64,000 nucleotides of DNA, taken from Scleromitrula shiraiana. Taxonomy: Eukaryota; Ascomycota; Leotiomycetes; Helotiales; Sclerotiniaceae. Of this stretch, positions 24,903 through 36,919 are shown in pieces. Position 1 is the stretch's first letter, and each line of letters starts with the position of its first letter. Made by a program: the position numbers and the translations under genes. The stretch lies in the NCBI GenBank assembly GCA_028455995.1, contig JABELC010000002.1, forward strand, positions 744,001 to 808,000, written 5' to 3'. Below the pieces are notes generated by a model. The model worked only from the letters and a program-made list of their open reading frames with translations. It searched no databases and was not told the origin of the DNA.

Positions 24903-27728
24903 TCAAATTTCTCGGCACCACTTCAGCATAATCCCTGCCAAACCCTCTACACTGCCTGGAATTTCCTCTAGGGCAATATCGACTTTCCACATACGGCCTG
25001 CTAATCCGCCAACTTGCGCCGCACTGGTAGCCGTAGGTATAAGTAAATCATAATCAACCAGTCGTTCCCAGGCTCCCAATGCGACTTCCCTTCCCCATAC
25101 CTTGGCACTCCCTCCCAATGCGGTAACTCCGGTGCTTGAAGTTTGGATTTTATGTCTTGATGTTAAGGAGCTGTACTCGTCGTAAGCCATCGCAAAATTA
25201 CAGGTATCTGTATCAAGGATAATGTCCAGTCGTGCTGCGGCTATCAGCATAGCAAGTTCAAGGTCGGATAAACCCTGTAAAATATGGAGTTTAGAATCTG
25301 GAGCCAGTAGTGTGGCTGTAATTGAATTGAAAGATTGGCCGCGCAAAGGGAAATTCTCTGTCGAAAGAGTAGCTATGGCAAGGATGCAGGATGTGAAGAA
25401 AGCAGATACCGACTTTGATCGATAGAAATGAGATTGGAGAAGATTTTTGAAAGAACTATCGCTGGCGTACAGGCCCTAGCACAAATGTTAGTTAGCCTAT
25501 GGATGATAGGGGTAGACTAATAAAATCTTACTTCAATCATCGACTGCCAGAATGTAAGGAACTCGTATTGGCCCGAAACCGAAAGATCAAACCCCTCAGC
25601 ATGGTAATCGTCACTGTCGACCAGTAGACCCTCTTTGCACACAGCCCAAAATGCAGGAAGACTTTTCGGCAATGACAAATGCACGTAGCGATGGCTGAAT
25701 CGACTCTTGACTCGCTTTTCAAGGCTCTCAACCACATCTACGCGAGTGGTGAGACCAAGCACTGCGATGGGAGCTTTCCTAGCTTGTGCTATGTCAAACA
25801 AGTTATATAGTAAGGTTTGTCGGGAATGAGTGGTAAAACGATCGAATTCGTCCAATATAAAAACTACTGATTTTGCGGCATGGCCCGCTTGGAGTTCCGA
25901 TATCTCGGAAGGATGAGAGAGGAGAGCTAAAAGAGACGCCAAGGTGTCGGCATAGTTATTTATCTTTAGAATATATTAATAATGGAAATGCTTCGAGGGG
26001 TGATTGACAATTACCTTGCCAGTAGAATCCTCTTCAATATCCATCTCTCGTCCTAATTGTCTCCATATCTCTCGTAGTGCAAGCCGATCGTCAGTATGAA
26101 TAAAGCCATTAAGTCTTACAACATGAAAATCTTCTCGGTGATCTTTAGAAACATCAGATATAACTGAGTCGACAAGCTGTGAAACATGTTAGTGATGATC
26201 GAGATGTATGGGCGGAATATTCTTACAGTAGTCTTCCCAGAACCTCTGGCTCCAATGATTAACATTGAGTTGCCCTCACCAGATAGAACTGTTTGTTCGA
26301 CGAGCTGCTGCACCTTCTGCATCTCTTCGTCATGACCACGGAGGGTAATTCGTTTCTGGCCTGTGAGCCTATCTAACAATACTCTTTGCATTGATTTTAG
26401 ATGGCCTTCAAACCCTTCAATATCTGGTACTTTGCTTGGTGCTGAGGCATGTTCTATGCTACTGTCCATATGCACTGCGGGAATACAGCGTTTGCAAAGC
26501 CATTCCCCCCGAGGTTTTTTGGGAATACCACCACAAATCTGATGGACAGCATAATCACAATTCTCACATAAAATAATTTCGTTTGGTCGTTTTGATTGCA
26601 GACCTTTACAAATTGCGCAGGATATTTCACTGTCATCTGAGACGCTTGCCTTCTCTTCTTGAGCTACTCTTTCTGCTTCTCTAGTGCGCTCACATTTCTT
26701 ACAAAACCAATCGCCTTCTGGGATTTTGGGGATACTATAACATTTTTGATGTACAGCAAGAGGACAACCATCGCAAAGCAGAATCAGGTTAGGCGATATC
26801 GAGTCAGGCTTCAGACAAATCTCGCACACATCATCGTCGTCATCCACGGCTGACGGTGGTATCTTTTTATTTTTTTCTGAGGGAGTCTTTGACTATTTGG
26901 AGTTAGCACATTCCTAGTCTACCGATAGTATATACTATGATTTGAAATATAATGATATTCAATGCTACGTACTGGAATATCTTTAAATCCTTCTAGAGCG
27001 ACATCACCAGAATCATTAAATGCTACGCTCTTCCTAATTGACGGATTCCTAGATCTGCTAGGGGTAAGAATTCCCTTTGGAATTGCTGTATAACTGTCTA
27101 GAGAATCGCTGATTATTCGTTGTGGTCTCCCGCGCCTCGGCGTGTCAGACTTTGTGTGAGATGGAGATGACTCTTGGTTCCTCGATTCGGACTTGGTAGC
27201 TCGACTACTCCATGGTTTCGTAGGCGTTTCCGCGGCTTCGAGCTCCTCTTCAGTCGATTCTGCACTATTGTTTCCCCCATTCCTAGCTGCATTTTGCATC
27301 GCTTGCCTTGACAAAGCCTTCGCCTTTTGCAAGCCATCTAACTTCCGTGGACGTCCGACACTGCGTTTCGGGGAGGGAACATCTCCTTTTGCCGGTGACT
27401 GCACGGCCTGAACTTTCTTCTTGGTTGATTTGGAACTTGTTTTCCTAGGTGCAGTGCTAATCTCCTCCTCGTCATCGGTCACCTTAAAAGCATAGATATC
27501 ATTCCCTAATTCATCTGCGCTTTCGTCTTGTTCTTTAGAGCCCTCAAACCCGAGGAGGCTTTTAAATCGACTGGAGATACTGCTAAATGTAGAGGATGGG
27601 AGGTCGACTTTTCGGCGTTTGGCAGAAGATACTGGTGTTCTTGCAGGTAATGGGGACAATTCGTCGGCTTCATCTGATGGGCGAGATCTAAGACGCTTCC
27701 GTGTGCTTGATGGCTCTGTAGGTGCCAT
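24903..27728 (-). CDS. ORC4: Origin recognition complex subunit 4 with AT-hooks and two PHD fingers
   Basis: This is the ORC4 subunit of the six-protein complex that marks replication origins and loads MCM helicase in the nucleus. Exons are 27728-26973, 26892-26227, 26176-26015, 25963-25532 and 25475-24903, all phase 0, giving 862 aa. The N-terminal ~250 residues are basic and disordered, with two AT-hook-like motifs (SVGRPRKL and RRGRPQRI). PHD finger 1 spans residues 275-319 and PHD finger 2 spans 344-388; both have a complete Cys4-His-Cys3 set. The AAA+ ATPase follows, with Walker A GARGSGKT at 466-473 and Walker B VFILDEFD ending near 569. The winged-helix end is in the last exon. ORC4 is normally about 430-560 aa without PHD fingers; AT-hooks are known in fission yeast Orc4. 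The PHD pair suggests histone-tail reading. The ORC4 assignment is strong. Confidence 0.92.
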
Positions 27729-28111
27729 TATTGAACAAAATCCAAACCAAAATCAATCCTGAGAATGCTCTCAAAGATATACTGTGTATGTCAATAATGT
27801 ATCTGATCATGTGTAGAATAAAATCATTGATCAAGCAAATAGCTGGAGATTATTTACTTTACTTCAGGGCTGTTGAAGGTTGCTCGGGGATACGCGTTTG
27901 GTATCATTTCGCGTAAATTTTTGAAAGTCGGGCCGTGCTCGTGTTCCTTCAGCGCTCTCTCGGTATATTTATTCGCGATCTGTACCGACCATTCAAGTAC
28001 GAAATAGTAAAACAAGCATTTTATAATATTGAGCCTTCCGGCGGACTACCATAATCGTCTTCCTGATCAATAGCAATACTCTCCATTCATCCACATTTAT
28101 GCACTTTTATA
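27729..28111. other. Divergent intergenic region upstream of ORC4
   Basis: 383 bp between the ORC4 start and the first ATG of the degraded gene on its right. It should contain the ORC4 promoter. I see no specific element beyond GCG-containing sequence near 27945-27990. Confidence 0.5.
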
Positions 28112-29069
28112 ATGAAATCACGGGCATATAAAAAACAACGGCGAAGATATCCTGCAACCTTAGATCCTCCCATGTCATATCAAAGGCAAAAAGAAGATCT
28201 TTAATAGGAGGATAAGAGGATGACAAGCAACTGCAAGCCGAAACACAAGAAGTGCTTGATGTACATCCTCTCAAACATTCTTACATCTTAGATGTGATGA
28301 TGCTTCATGAAAGGACATTCTGGCAAACATGGCTTTTCTTACCGATGTTGACACCACGAGTTGAGAAACTGCACATAACATTTCGCATCTGCGGCTCAAA
28401 TTCCGATCTTATGATCCTTGGATCCGGTATGGAACGCGAGGTAATTTAGATAATGTATTGTCGGAGTGTGGCAGAGGAAATCCTACAATTGGGGTTGAGT
28501 CGTGTTTCCTCAGCCTCTTGACACGATTCCTCCGGGTTGGACCTAGTGGACTTGATCACTCAAAGTGGGATTGTGGTGTTAGTATTCGTGAATTAGTATT
28601 TGATTTTCGCACTCCTGATGCTCCGGCCGATCTTATTGCCACGGAGGATCTAGCCCATTCAATGAAGGCATTGAGGCACCTACGGACAACTAGTGGCATT
28701 TTATATGTGATGTCTGAAGGAATGTTCGCTGAACTGATAGATGATTCAATCCTGGACTTATTGGAGATGGGATTTTACTGTGCTCGTTCTGGGAGTATTC
28801 TGTATGAAATGATTGGTAAAATCGGCGTGACTTTAGATGGCAAGCCGTATGACGAGTGTGATCTTGCAAATTATCTAGCAAGATTGTTCTTCAACAATGA
28901 TTTCGCAGATATCCCACACGAGCAACGTTCTGAATATTTCAAAAAGTGGAAAGTTCGTACTTATAAAAGTCGAGTGTTGAAAGGCTTTCCGGTTTTAACT
29001 GAAGAGGAAGAAGTGAAAGTGAGAGAGGGGGCAAACCCGAATTACCATTCATTTAGGTCTAGGTGGTAA
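28112..29069 (+). pseudogene. Degraded hypothetical gene (three frames)
   Basis: Coding-like sequence runs through three frames with no good introns between them. 28112-28204 encodes a basic start (MKSRAYKKQRRRYP). 28216-28446 encodes a hydrophobic stretch including FLPMLTPRVEKLHITFRICG. 28458-29069 encodes about 203 aa rich in RELVFDF and ALRHLRTTSG-type segments. The second and third blocks resemble the family of fungal hypothetical proteins that follow an F-box or 2EXR-like start, but I cannot name it. The gaps between blocks (about 12 nt) are too short for introns, so frameshifts or a decayed gene are more likely than splicing. If only the last block is expressed, it would start at a non-ATG codon. 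Function unknown. Confidence 0.45.
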
Positions 29070-29541
29070 GAAGGGAACGGGGGAGCTCAAAGTGATCCCA
29101 AAAGGATTTGGTTGACCGCCTGCGGCGGCGGACCTCTTAAAGTGGAAGTAGAATGATGTAACAACTTCGAGTTGACCAATCATGTCACATATTTTGAATT
29201 CCAAGTTAGGAGGAGTCTGGGTGTTAATTTCTATTGCTCAAAATTGATATTCTAATTCTTAATATACCCTCAAATTCTGACTTTACTTTCTAATATCAGA
29301 AAGCTATACCTAGGTAAGATATAAGTGAAAGCTCGCCATTTTTGCACTATTAGTGCGGTCATTGAATGAAATAATGGCAAGAACACTACTTTTTGATATC
29401 AAATAACGGATTTTGTTGTGTTTGTTTCAAATAATTGATCTACTTAGAGCATTTAAATATTGAGACAAAGTTCAAGATCTAACTTAAGAGGTAATAATTG
29501 ATACATTTGTATTGTTCTAAAAACTTGTACTAAGGTATGCT
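29070..29541. other. Short intergenic gap
   Basis: 472 bp of AT-rich DNA holding the 3' ends of the degraded gene and SEC5. No gene or structured element is seen. Confidence 0.5.
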
Positions 29542-32500
29542 TTATGCGCTATTGCTAGCCTTTTCTCCTGTCTTATTTCTTACTTTCTTGAAGCAAGCAA
29601 ACTCGCTCTTACTTCCTTCCCTCAATCTCTTCAAGTCCACCCTCATGCCTGGTAGTATTTTCTGTAACTTTGCTCTCGCATCACTATCCGTTCCCTTATC
29701 CAACTCCATATAAATTTGACTTTGTGTCTCACTTGCTCTATCAGTTGTATATTGACTTAGAGTTTGAGCCACGAATTCAATGTCAAGTGTAGCTTGCATG
29801 ACCGAATTGAGAGGAAACTGCTTTCGTTGTTTAAAAGCCTCCAGAAACTCCTGAGATACTTGTTCCAAAAGATATGAAATGACTTGACCGGTAAGGGAAG
29901 ATGCAGTGGTGGAGACTTGAGTGTGGACGATGACAAGAGTCAGTAAGGCTTCATATACGTAGGGGCGGACCTCTCGAGGTTTTTCATTAGGAGTCCAATC
30001 TGGCGACAAGATACCACGGCGGACAGTATTGCGAAGAGTCTCGACGGGAATTTTTGTGTACGATTGAAAGAGGCGGGCATCAATCTGGCCAAGTACATCT
30101 CGTATTGTCTTCGCTTCATCCGTAAGTTTAACCGAAAACGCATTTTCAAATTGCGTTGTAAGATTCGGTACAACATCTGCTCGTAGAGCTTGTAGGTTAC
30201 TCAACGTAAGAAGCATCCGAATGTTCTATACCAGTTAGTCAATTTCCTAGACGAAACCGTTTCCAAAAATCATGGTTAACTCACCCTGTCGCTAGCATTA
30301 ATTGTCCCAGAGCCCATGCTTGTAGCCATTGCCATTGCAACGGGACTCGCCAGCCCATCAGTATCCGCAGTCCAATCATCTTCCATCTTCTTGACAGATT
30401 TCTCCGCATTCTCCACCATTCCACTCAAAGCTTTGTAGAGAGTCGTTACGAATTGACTACGAACCATTTGAAGCAATTTAGGTGGAGGAGGAAGAACGAT
30501 CTCTGCCGAACCTGGTTTAATTGAAGCATCAGAGATATAGAGGAGCTTTTGCATTCCTGAAAGGATTGTACTCTCAAATGCACTAAAGTTAGCTGGCATT
30601 CGCGTTAAATCCCGCTGGTCGGTAGAGCGCCTCCAATCCTCCAATACTTTGATGTTTTCGGCGTCCTTGTTCCATGCTGCTAGTATTGCAGTTACGCATC
30701 TTTCGCGTGCGCCCCCAACCAGAGCCCTCAGTCTTTCCAAGGCTGTCCCATCAGCCTTACCCACTGGGGACACTGTTGACATTTCACTTGCACCGGTACC
30801 AATGAGTGCTAGGAATTTGGCTAAATAATGAACCCCACTCGCCGAATTCGACCATGGAGGCCAGAATGCAAATTTCTCCCAAGCCTCTCCTCGTCTGGGA
30901 GATGGAGGTGGTAGGTTGTTGGCATCAAAGGCAAACCGAGGATCTCGAAGAGCAGATGGAGTCAAAGAATCGGCTGTTCTAGGTGTTTTAGGTGTTGGTG
31001 GTAATGGTGAGAATAGGGATGAGATGTCCTCTGGTGGAGGATCGACAAATAATTCATACACACTTTCACGTATCATATCTATGAGCTCAACTGTGCCCTT
31101 TTGCAAATCAACAATGTTTTCATCGGAAAGCCTGTGATGCTCTCGAGATTGCCCATTGATCCCTACTGGTAAATTCTTTTGCGTCCTACCATCTATAAAC
31201 CCTTGGGCAATCTGCCAGAACTCTAGAACTTCGCCGAGAATTCCTTGAGCAGATAAGAGACCGTTTAAGAAAGAATTCATCTTTTCCCAAAGCTCAATGA
31301 TATCTGTAGAATCGAAAGAAGTTTGTTTGTTATCCACAATTTGACGCCCAAGAGATCGCAGATGAGATGCAATCACCTGGGGGGTAGGCTTGTCTATAAT
31401 TGCTAGTCGCCGCCTCAAAATCTCAATTTCCACTTTTGAACGATCTGAAGTGGATTGTATCTTGGATTTCAGATGATCATAACGACTCTGTAACCAAATC
31501 CATATCGGGTTTTCGGTAGCCCCCAATTCAAGTAATATGCTGATAAGTTCCATATGTTGGTCCTGCTGACTTCCACCCGACCCATCCGTCCTCAAAGAGT
31601 GGTGCGTTGCGGTCAATTTTTTCCAGATATCCCGCTTGAATTCCTCGATTTGTTCTTCGACATCATGCCATACCCGAGCGGCGAGAAGAATTTGGTGAAT
31701 CTGAGGATCAGTTGGTGGCGTGGATCCCAAGGTATCTGCCAGTCTCTTGGCGTCATCTGCAAAACGTTTTGCTTTTACATACTCCTCGACAATGCTTTCA
31801 TAATCTTTTCGTTTTATACTATCGGTAATTGCGGCATTGACCTCATAGTATTCTTTGTAGCGCTCGACAGTCCCAGACATAACCTTCAGACTGACTTCCT
31901 TTTCCCTACCTCCTAGTGCAGGACCCCATACCTCCTCTGCTTTGGCTGAGACATCTAGCAGGGGAGTCTTGATTCCAAGCACGCCATATTCACTTTCTTT
32001 CATTAAAGCGTTCTTCTTTCTGGCATCATTGGGAGGTGGATTTACCATTCCAATCTGATTGCCGCTACTTGTTCGGAAACCGTTTCTGCTGGCATGGCGT
32101 GAATGAGGTCTGGCACGGGGTGTTGTAGGCGGTTCGGCCCCTCGATACTTCATTTCGGTGTAAACGTTGTCTATCGTAGCTTTAGCACGTACGAAACGCT
32201 CGAAATTGGACTCAACGAGGACTTTCAAGGAAGCAGATTTCTGATCGATGGATCTAGACAATAAATCTAGACCTTGTAATAATTCTTGAGTAGAAGCTGT
32301 TGAATGTACTTGCGAGAGAAACAATGCAGGAGAAAATGTCGTGGATGATAAGAGAAATCTATTGCCTATTTCTGTAAGCTAGATCCAAAAGAAACATGCA
32401 GGAATACACACGTAGTTCGATATCCTCTTGCACAGGTAAACCTAATTGTCTAAGAATTCTCACAACACTATCAGTACTTCCTAAAGGATCTGGCTCATCC

Positions 32501-32760
32501 CTTTGTACTAAGTTCTCAACTCCATCGCCAGTTTTCTGAGAGCCTGGAATGAGACTTTTCCGATCACTCGCTCTTTCCAATGCGAAGTACTTTGACTTTC
32601 TTCGTGCCACGGCAGCAGCCATAGATCCATTCTGAGCTGGCTTAGGTTCATCCTCTTCTTCATCCGAAGCATCGCTAGTATCCTTTTCGGCCGGCCATTC
32701 TATAGGATATGGGGTTGAGAGCTGGTAATGATCTAAAATCGTTCTTTCGATGTCGGCCAT
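29542..32760 (-). CDS. SEC5: Exocyst complex component Sec5
   Basis: Sec5 is a subunit of the exocyst, the eight-protein tether that docks secretory vesicles at growing plasma membrane such as hyphal tips. Exons are 32760-32412, 32365-30285 and 30225-29542, giving about 1037 aa, a usual size for fungal Sec5. The family signature is the N-terminal helical segment spanning the first intron (VRILRQLGLPVQEDIEL, then NRFLLSSTTFSPALFLSQVH) followed by ELLQGLDLLSRSID and FERFVRAKATID. The first ~60 residues contain an acidic patch (DASDEEEDE). The rest is helical, typical of exocyst rod domains, with Pro/Ser-rich loops near the middle. The start codon at 32760 is followed by MADIERTILDHYQ, a plausible N-terminus. 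It is divergent from IDH2 across 564 bp. Confidence 0.9.
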
Positions 32761-33324
32761 CTTGAAGCGTGTCTCCTACCTCCTTCCTTCCCCCTACCTA
32801 GTATTGGACCGCACAATCTCTTAATATGTTGTTCTTAATAATTCTTCGTAAGTTTCATCGATGCTTTTTATGATGGTAAATGGATATGATGATATATAAT
32901 CCTCTCGAATAAATGGGTTTCCTGGATGTTCAAATAGAATATAAATTGTCAAACATGAGAAAGCTTCAAATGTTCAGTTCCAAAGGATAAACCGAGCTAT
33001 GAATGAACTTATTAGTAGGTGAGGTGTAAGGTTATGTATGGATTATGAATTATGTATCGCAATCAGGAATTTACCGATATCAGCCTCCGCCCGGACTAAA
33101 TCGGCTGGAAGTGGGATAGCCACGAAGAAGCCACACCAAAGTTAGGAACTTATTACCTCAAGGAAACCTTAAGGAAAAAGCAACTTCCGCAACTTAGCCG
33201 CGTTTTCCAACGGAATTCTTTCTTTCTTTAAAACAAGTCTCCCCAAACCTACTACTCACTACTCCTACCAATTTTATTCTTGCAGTTCTTTGGCGGGAAT
33301 ACTTTTGGATTCAATACATTCAAT
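32761..33324. promoter_or_regulatory. Shared divergent promoter region SEC5 / IDH2
   Basis: A 564-bp gap between two start codons facing away from each other, so both promoters must lie here. It contains a CT-rich stretch next to each gene (32760-32815 and 33215-33290). No gene is seen inside. Confidence 0.55.
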
Positions 33325-34801
33325 ATGTTAGCAATCAGATCATTTGCTGCCCCCGCGCGGAGACAGTGCGTTCAAGCATCTTCACGTGCTTGGAGACCAA
33401 CATCCGTACAGGTAAGAAAATGCTTATTGATACTCCTCTGTACTTCAATGCAGTCGTCCTATATTGAGATTTGGTTTCATATGCTTACTATTTATAACTA
33501 CAGGCATGCCGTCACTACGCTACCGATAAATCCAAGGTTGCCGCATTCCACGGACAAAAGGATACAGACGTAAGGCTTTCCAATTGCAATCCTCGACTAC
33601 TCGACCATGGGCCTAGGAATCATATGTGACGATGACGAAGGGCTCAATTGGTTATGCGAGGAGTCTTACTAGATGATATGATGGCTGATATTTCTGAAGG
33701 GACTTTACACAGTTAGTTTGATTGAGGGTGATGGTATTGGACCGGAAATCTCGCAATCAGTCAAAGATATTTTTGCGGCTGCCAAGGTACGGGATATCAA
33801 TTCGAACGGCTTGGGATATATCTGACATGGAACAAAGGCACCAATCAAGTGGGAACCAGTTGATGTTACTCCGCAATTGAGAGACGGAAAGACCACCATC
33901 CCCGCCGAGACCATCGAAAGCATCAACAGAAACAAGGTCGCTTTGAAGGGTCCTTTGGCTGTACGTTTGATCCTAACTTCAACCTCCACTGTGTACTAAT
34001 ACACTCTAGACCCCCATTGGAAAAGGTCACGTATCTTTGAATCTTACTCTCCGTCGAACATTCAATCTCTTCGCCAACGTCCGACCATGCCGCTCGATCG
34101 CAGGCTACAAGACTCCCTACGACAATGTAGACACTGTTCTTATTCGAGAGAACACTGAGGGAGAATACTCTGGTATCGAGCACGTCGTAGTAGACGGTGT
34201 CGTACAAAGCATAAAGCTTATCACACGAGAGGCCAGTGAACGTGTTTTACGATTCGCATTCCAATATGCAGAGGAAATCGGAAAACTAAAGGTCCGAGCT
34301 GTCCACAAAACTACCATTATGAGAATGAGTGATGGTCTCTTCTTGAACACCGCAAAGGAGGTTGCTAAGGATTTCCCAAATGTCGAATTTGACGCCGAAT
34401 TGCTTGACAACACCTGCTTAAAGATCGTGACCGACCCAACACCATACAACGACAAAGTTTTGGTTATGCCTAACCTTTACGGTGACATTCTCTCCGATAT
34501 GTGCGCTGGTCTTATTGGAGGTCTTGGTCTTACTCCATCTGGAAACATTGGAGATGAATGTTCTATTTTCGAGGCTGTACATGGATCTGCACCAGATATT
34601 GCTGGCAAGGCTCTTGCAAACCCTACTGCACTACTCCTCAGTTCAATCATGATGTTGAGACATATGGGATTGAACGAGCACGCGCAAAGAATAGAGACTG
34701 CCATCTTTGATACTTTGGCAGAAGGAAAGACATTGACTGGTGATTTGGGTGGAAAGTCCAAGACTCATGAGTATGCCGGCGCGATCATAAACCGTTTGTA
34801 G
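33325..34801 (+). CDS. IDH2: Isocitrate dehydrogenase [NAD] subunit 2, mitochondrial
   Basis: This is the catalytic-type subunit of NAD-dependent isocitrate dehydrogenase, which converts isocitrate to 2-oxoglutarate in the mitochondrial TCA cycle. Exons are 33325-33411, 33504-33569, 33700-33786, 33838-33960 and 34010-34801, all phase 0, giving 384 aa, the usual length. The N-terminus (MLAIRSFAAPARRQ) is Arg-rich without acidic residues, as expected for a mitochondrial presequence. The core shows VSLIEGDGIGPEIS, VALKGPLATPIGKGH, LIRENTEGEYSGIEH (substrate serine region), NLYGDILSDMCAGLIGG and AVHGSAPDIAG. Very close to yeast Idh2 throughout. The first exons are tiny and separated by short introns, a common feature of the fungal gene. 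Confidence 0.96.
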
Positions 34802-35284
34802 ATACCTAGATACCCGATTTGGGATGCTGTAGACTGTACCACTAAGTGCATAAGACATTCGAATTGTCCATAAAATATTAAATCACTAGAGGTCACTCCA
34901 TTATTGTTTAACTTTTCTTCATTATCTGGGCGTTGAGAGCAAAAGTATAGGTGTGTATGTAATAAATATAAGCGAAAATGTGGAATCGATCGAATAAGGA
35001 AAGGCCAGCCTATCAGTGCATGCATCAAAAGCTCGAGCTTGAAAGATCTATCATCCTTGGAGATCACCACACGTGGTGTGAAGCATCAATAGTACTTGGC
35101 CAATTTCTAGAGTCAAGATGGTATAGATTTACAAAATTGCAAAATTTAAATATCCCGTCCACGGCGTTCACAACGTACTACACGTGCTACCTTCTCCAAT
35201 CCCAGTTCAAACTAATGAGAACCCTCGGGTCCCTTGTTGATGCATGAAGCGATTTTGGCCCAAGTGGAATAGAGTGTCGTAAGA
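34802..35284. other. Intergenic region between IDH2 and the phytase gene
   Basis: 483 bp holding the IDH2 3' end and the promoter of the next plus-strand gene. The open frame at 34978-35247 has no recognisable feature. The palindrome ACCACACGTGGT is centred near 35073, an E-box/PHO-type CACGTG core upstream of a phosphatase gene. Confidence 0.5.
35067..35078. promoter_or_regulatory. Candidate PHO-type E-box (CACGTG) upstream of the phytase gene
   Basis: The core CACGTG sits inside a 12-base perfect palindrome (ACCACACGTGGT), about 210 bp before the phosphatase start codon. In fungi the bHLH phosphate regulators (Pho4, NUC-1, PalcA) bind CACGTG. A second ACACGTGC lies near 35178. Regulation of this gene by phosphate is an inference from the gene type and the site. 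Confidence 0.4.
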
Positions 35285-36919
35285 ATGAAGCGTACACTGA
35301 CCCGCGCCGCGGCGACGAAGGTACAAGAATCGTATAAATATGAGCCTCTACCTTCGACCAGCACTGGCTCGGACGATGCTGCTACTTCTGAGAATTCCGA
35401 GGATATTCTTAAGAATTTGGAGCTACACCTTAGAGAGTTTAGGAGACGATCAAGAAGAAAAGTACTCACTATGGGAATTGGCGCAGTTTTGATATTGATG
35501 CTTGTGTATTGGGGAGTTTTGTGAGTTTACAATTATATCCTATAATAATCTTGTTATGCTAATTCCTTCAATAGAGGCCTGGGTCTACCAGTAAACTCAT
35601 CATGTGATACAGTTATGGACGGATATCAATGCCAACCAGAGATATCACATTATTGGGGACAGTATTCTCCTTATTTCTCGGTTCCTTCAGAAATCAGTGC
35701 CGATGTGCCTGATCAATGTCAGATTACCTTTGCACAAATCTTATCTCGGCATGGAGCACGAGATCCCACATCTTCAAAGAGTACTGCATATGCGAATCTT
35801 ATAGATAGAATTCATAACACTACAAATTCCTATGGAACTGGTTATGGCTTCATACAAAATTATGAATACACTTTAGGAGCCGACGAACTTTCCGTCTTTG
35901 GCCAACAAGAACTGGTCAATTCCGGTATTAAGTACTACAATCGATACAAATCGCTTACCCGAGAGTTCACTCCTTTCGTTCGTTCTTCTGGTCAAGATCG
36001 TGTGGTCGAATCTGCTCAGAACTGGACTCAAGGATTTCATGCCGCTCGTATAGCTGATCCATTTTCTACAGCCAACACCAGCTTCCCATACAACATTGTC
36101 ATCATTAGTGAAGACACGGGTAGCAATAACACTCTCGATCATGGTCTTTGCACCAATTTCGAAGATGGCTTCGACTCTACTATTGGCGATTCAGCCAGAG
36201 CTACATGGGCTTCATATTTCACCCCCAACATCACAGCTCGTATCAAAGCCAACCTTCCTGGCACGAACTTCACCACTACTGATATCATCCACATGATGGA
36301 TCTTTGCCCCTTCAACACCGTTGCATCCCAAAGTGGCAAGATGTCTCCCTTCTGCCACCTCTTTACATCCGAGGAATGGAAATCCTACGACTATTACCAA
36401 TCCCTCGGCAAATATTACGGGTTCTCCTGGGGAAACCCTCTAGGTCCCACCCAAGGCGTCGGTTTCACCAACGAGCTAATTGCTCGTCTCACAGCCACGC
36501 CCGTTCAGGATCACACCTCTACAAACCACACCTTGGACTCTGATCCCGCCACGTTTCCCCTGGGTGAGCCCATCAAGCTCTATGCGGATTTCAGCCACGA
36601 TAATGATATGACGGGGATTTTCTCTGCTCTGGGTTTATACAATCGCACGGCCGCTTTATCGAATACCACGAGAGAAGATGCACAGCAAACGAAGGGCTAT
36701 ACGTCGAGTTGGACCGTGCCATTTGCGGCTAGGATGTATGTGGAGAAGATGAGCTGTGCTGGGGAGACGGAGGAGCTGGTCAGGGTTATTGTGAATGATA
36801 GAGTGATACCGTTAGAGACGTGTGGCGGGGATGAATTGGGTAGATGTGGGTTGGATAGTTTTGTGGAGAGTTTGAGTTTTGCGAGGCAGGGGGGTGATTG
36901 GGCAAGTTGTTTTGTTTGA
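35285..36919 (+). CDS. Phytase-like histidine acid phosphatase with N-terminal membrane anchor
   Basis: A histidine acid phosphatase of the fungal PhyA/3-phytase type, which releases phosphate from phytate and other esters. Exons are 35285-35520 and 35575-36919, giving 526 aa. The catalytic RHGARDP motif is at residues 137-143 and the proton-donor motif SHDN has H420-D421. Many NxS/T sites and paired cysteines match secreted family members. What differs is the start: instead of a signal peptide there is a ~58-residue polar N-terminus ending in RRRSRRKVLTMGIGAV, then a hydrophobic segment of about 17 residues (GAVLILMLVYWGVL) spanning the intron. This gives a type II signal-anchor, so the enzyme may stay membrane-bound with its catalytic domain in the lumen or outside. 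Downstream, convergent ROT1 lies about 550 bp away. Confidence 0.9.
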
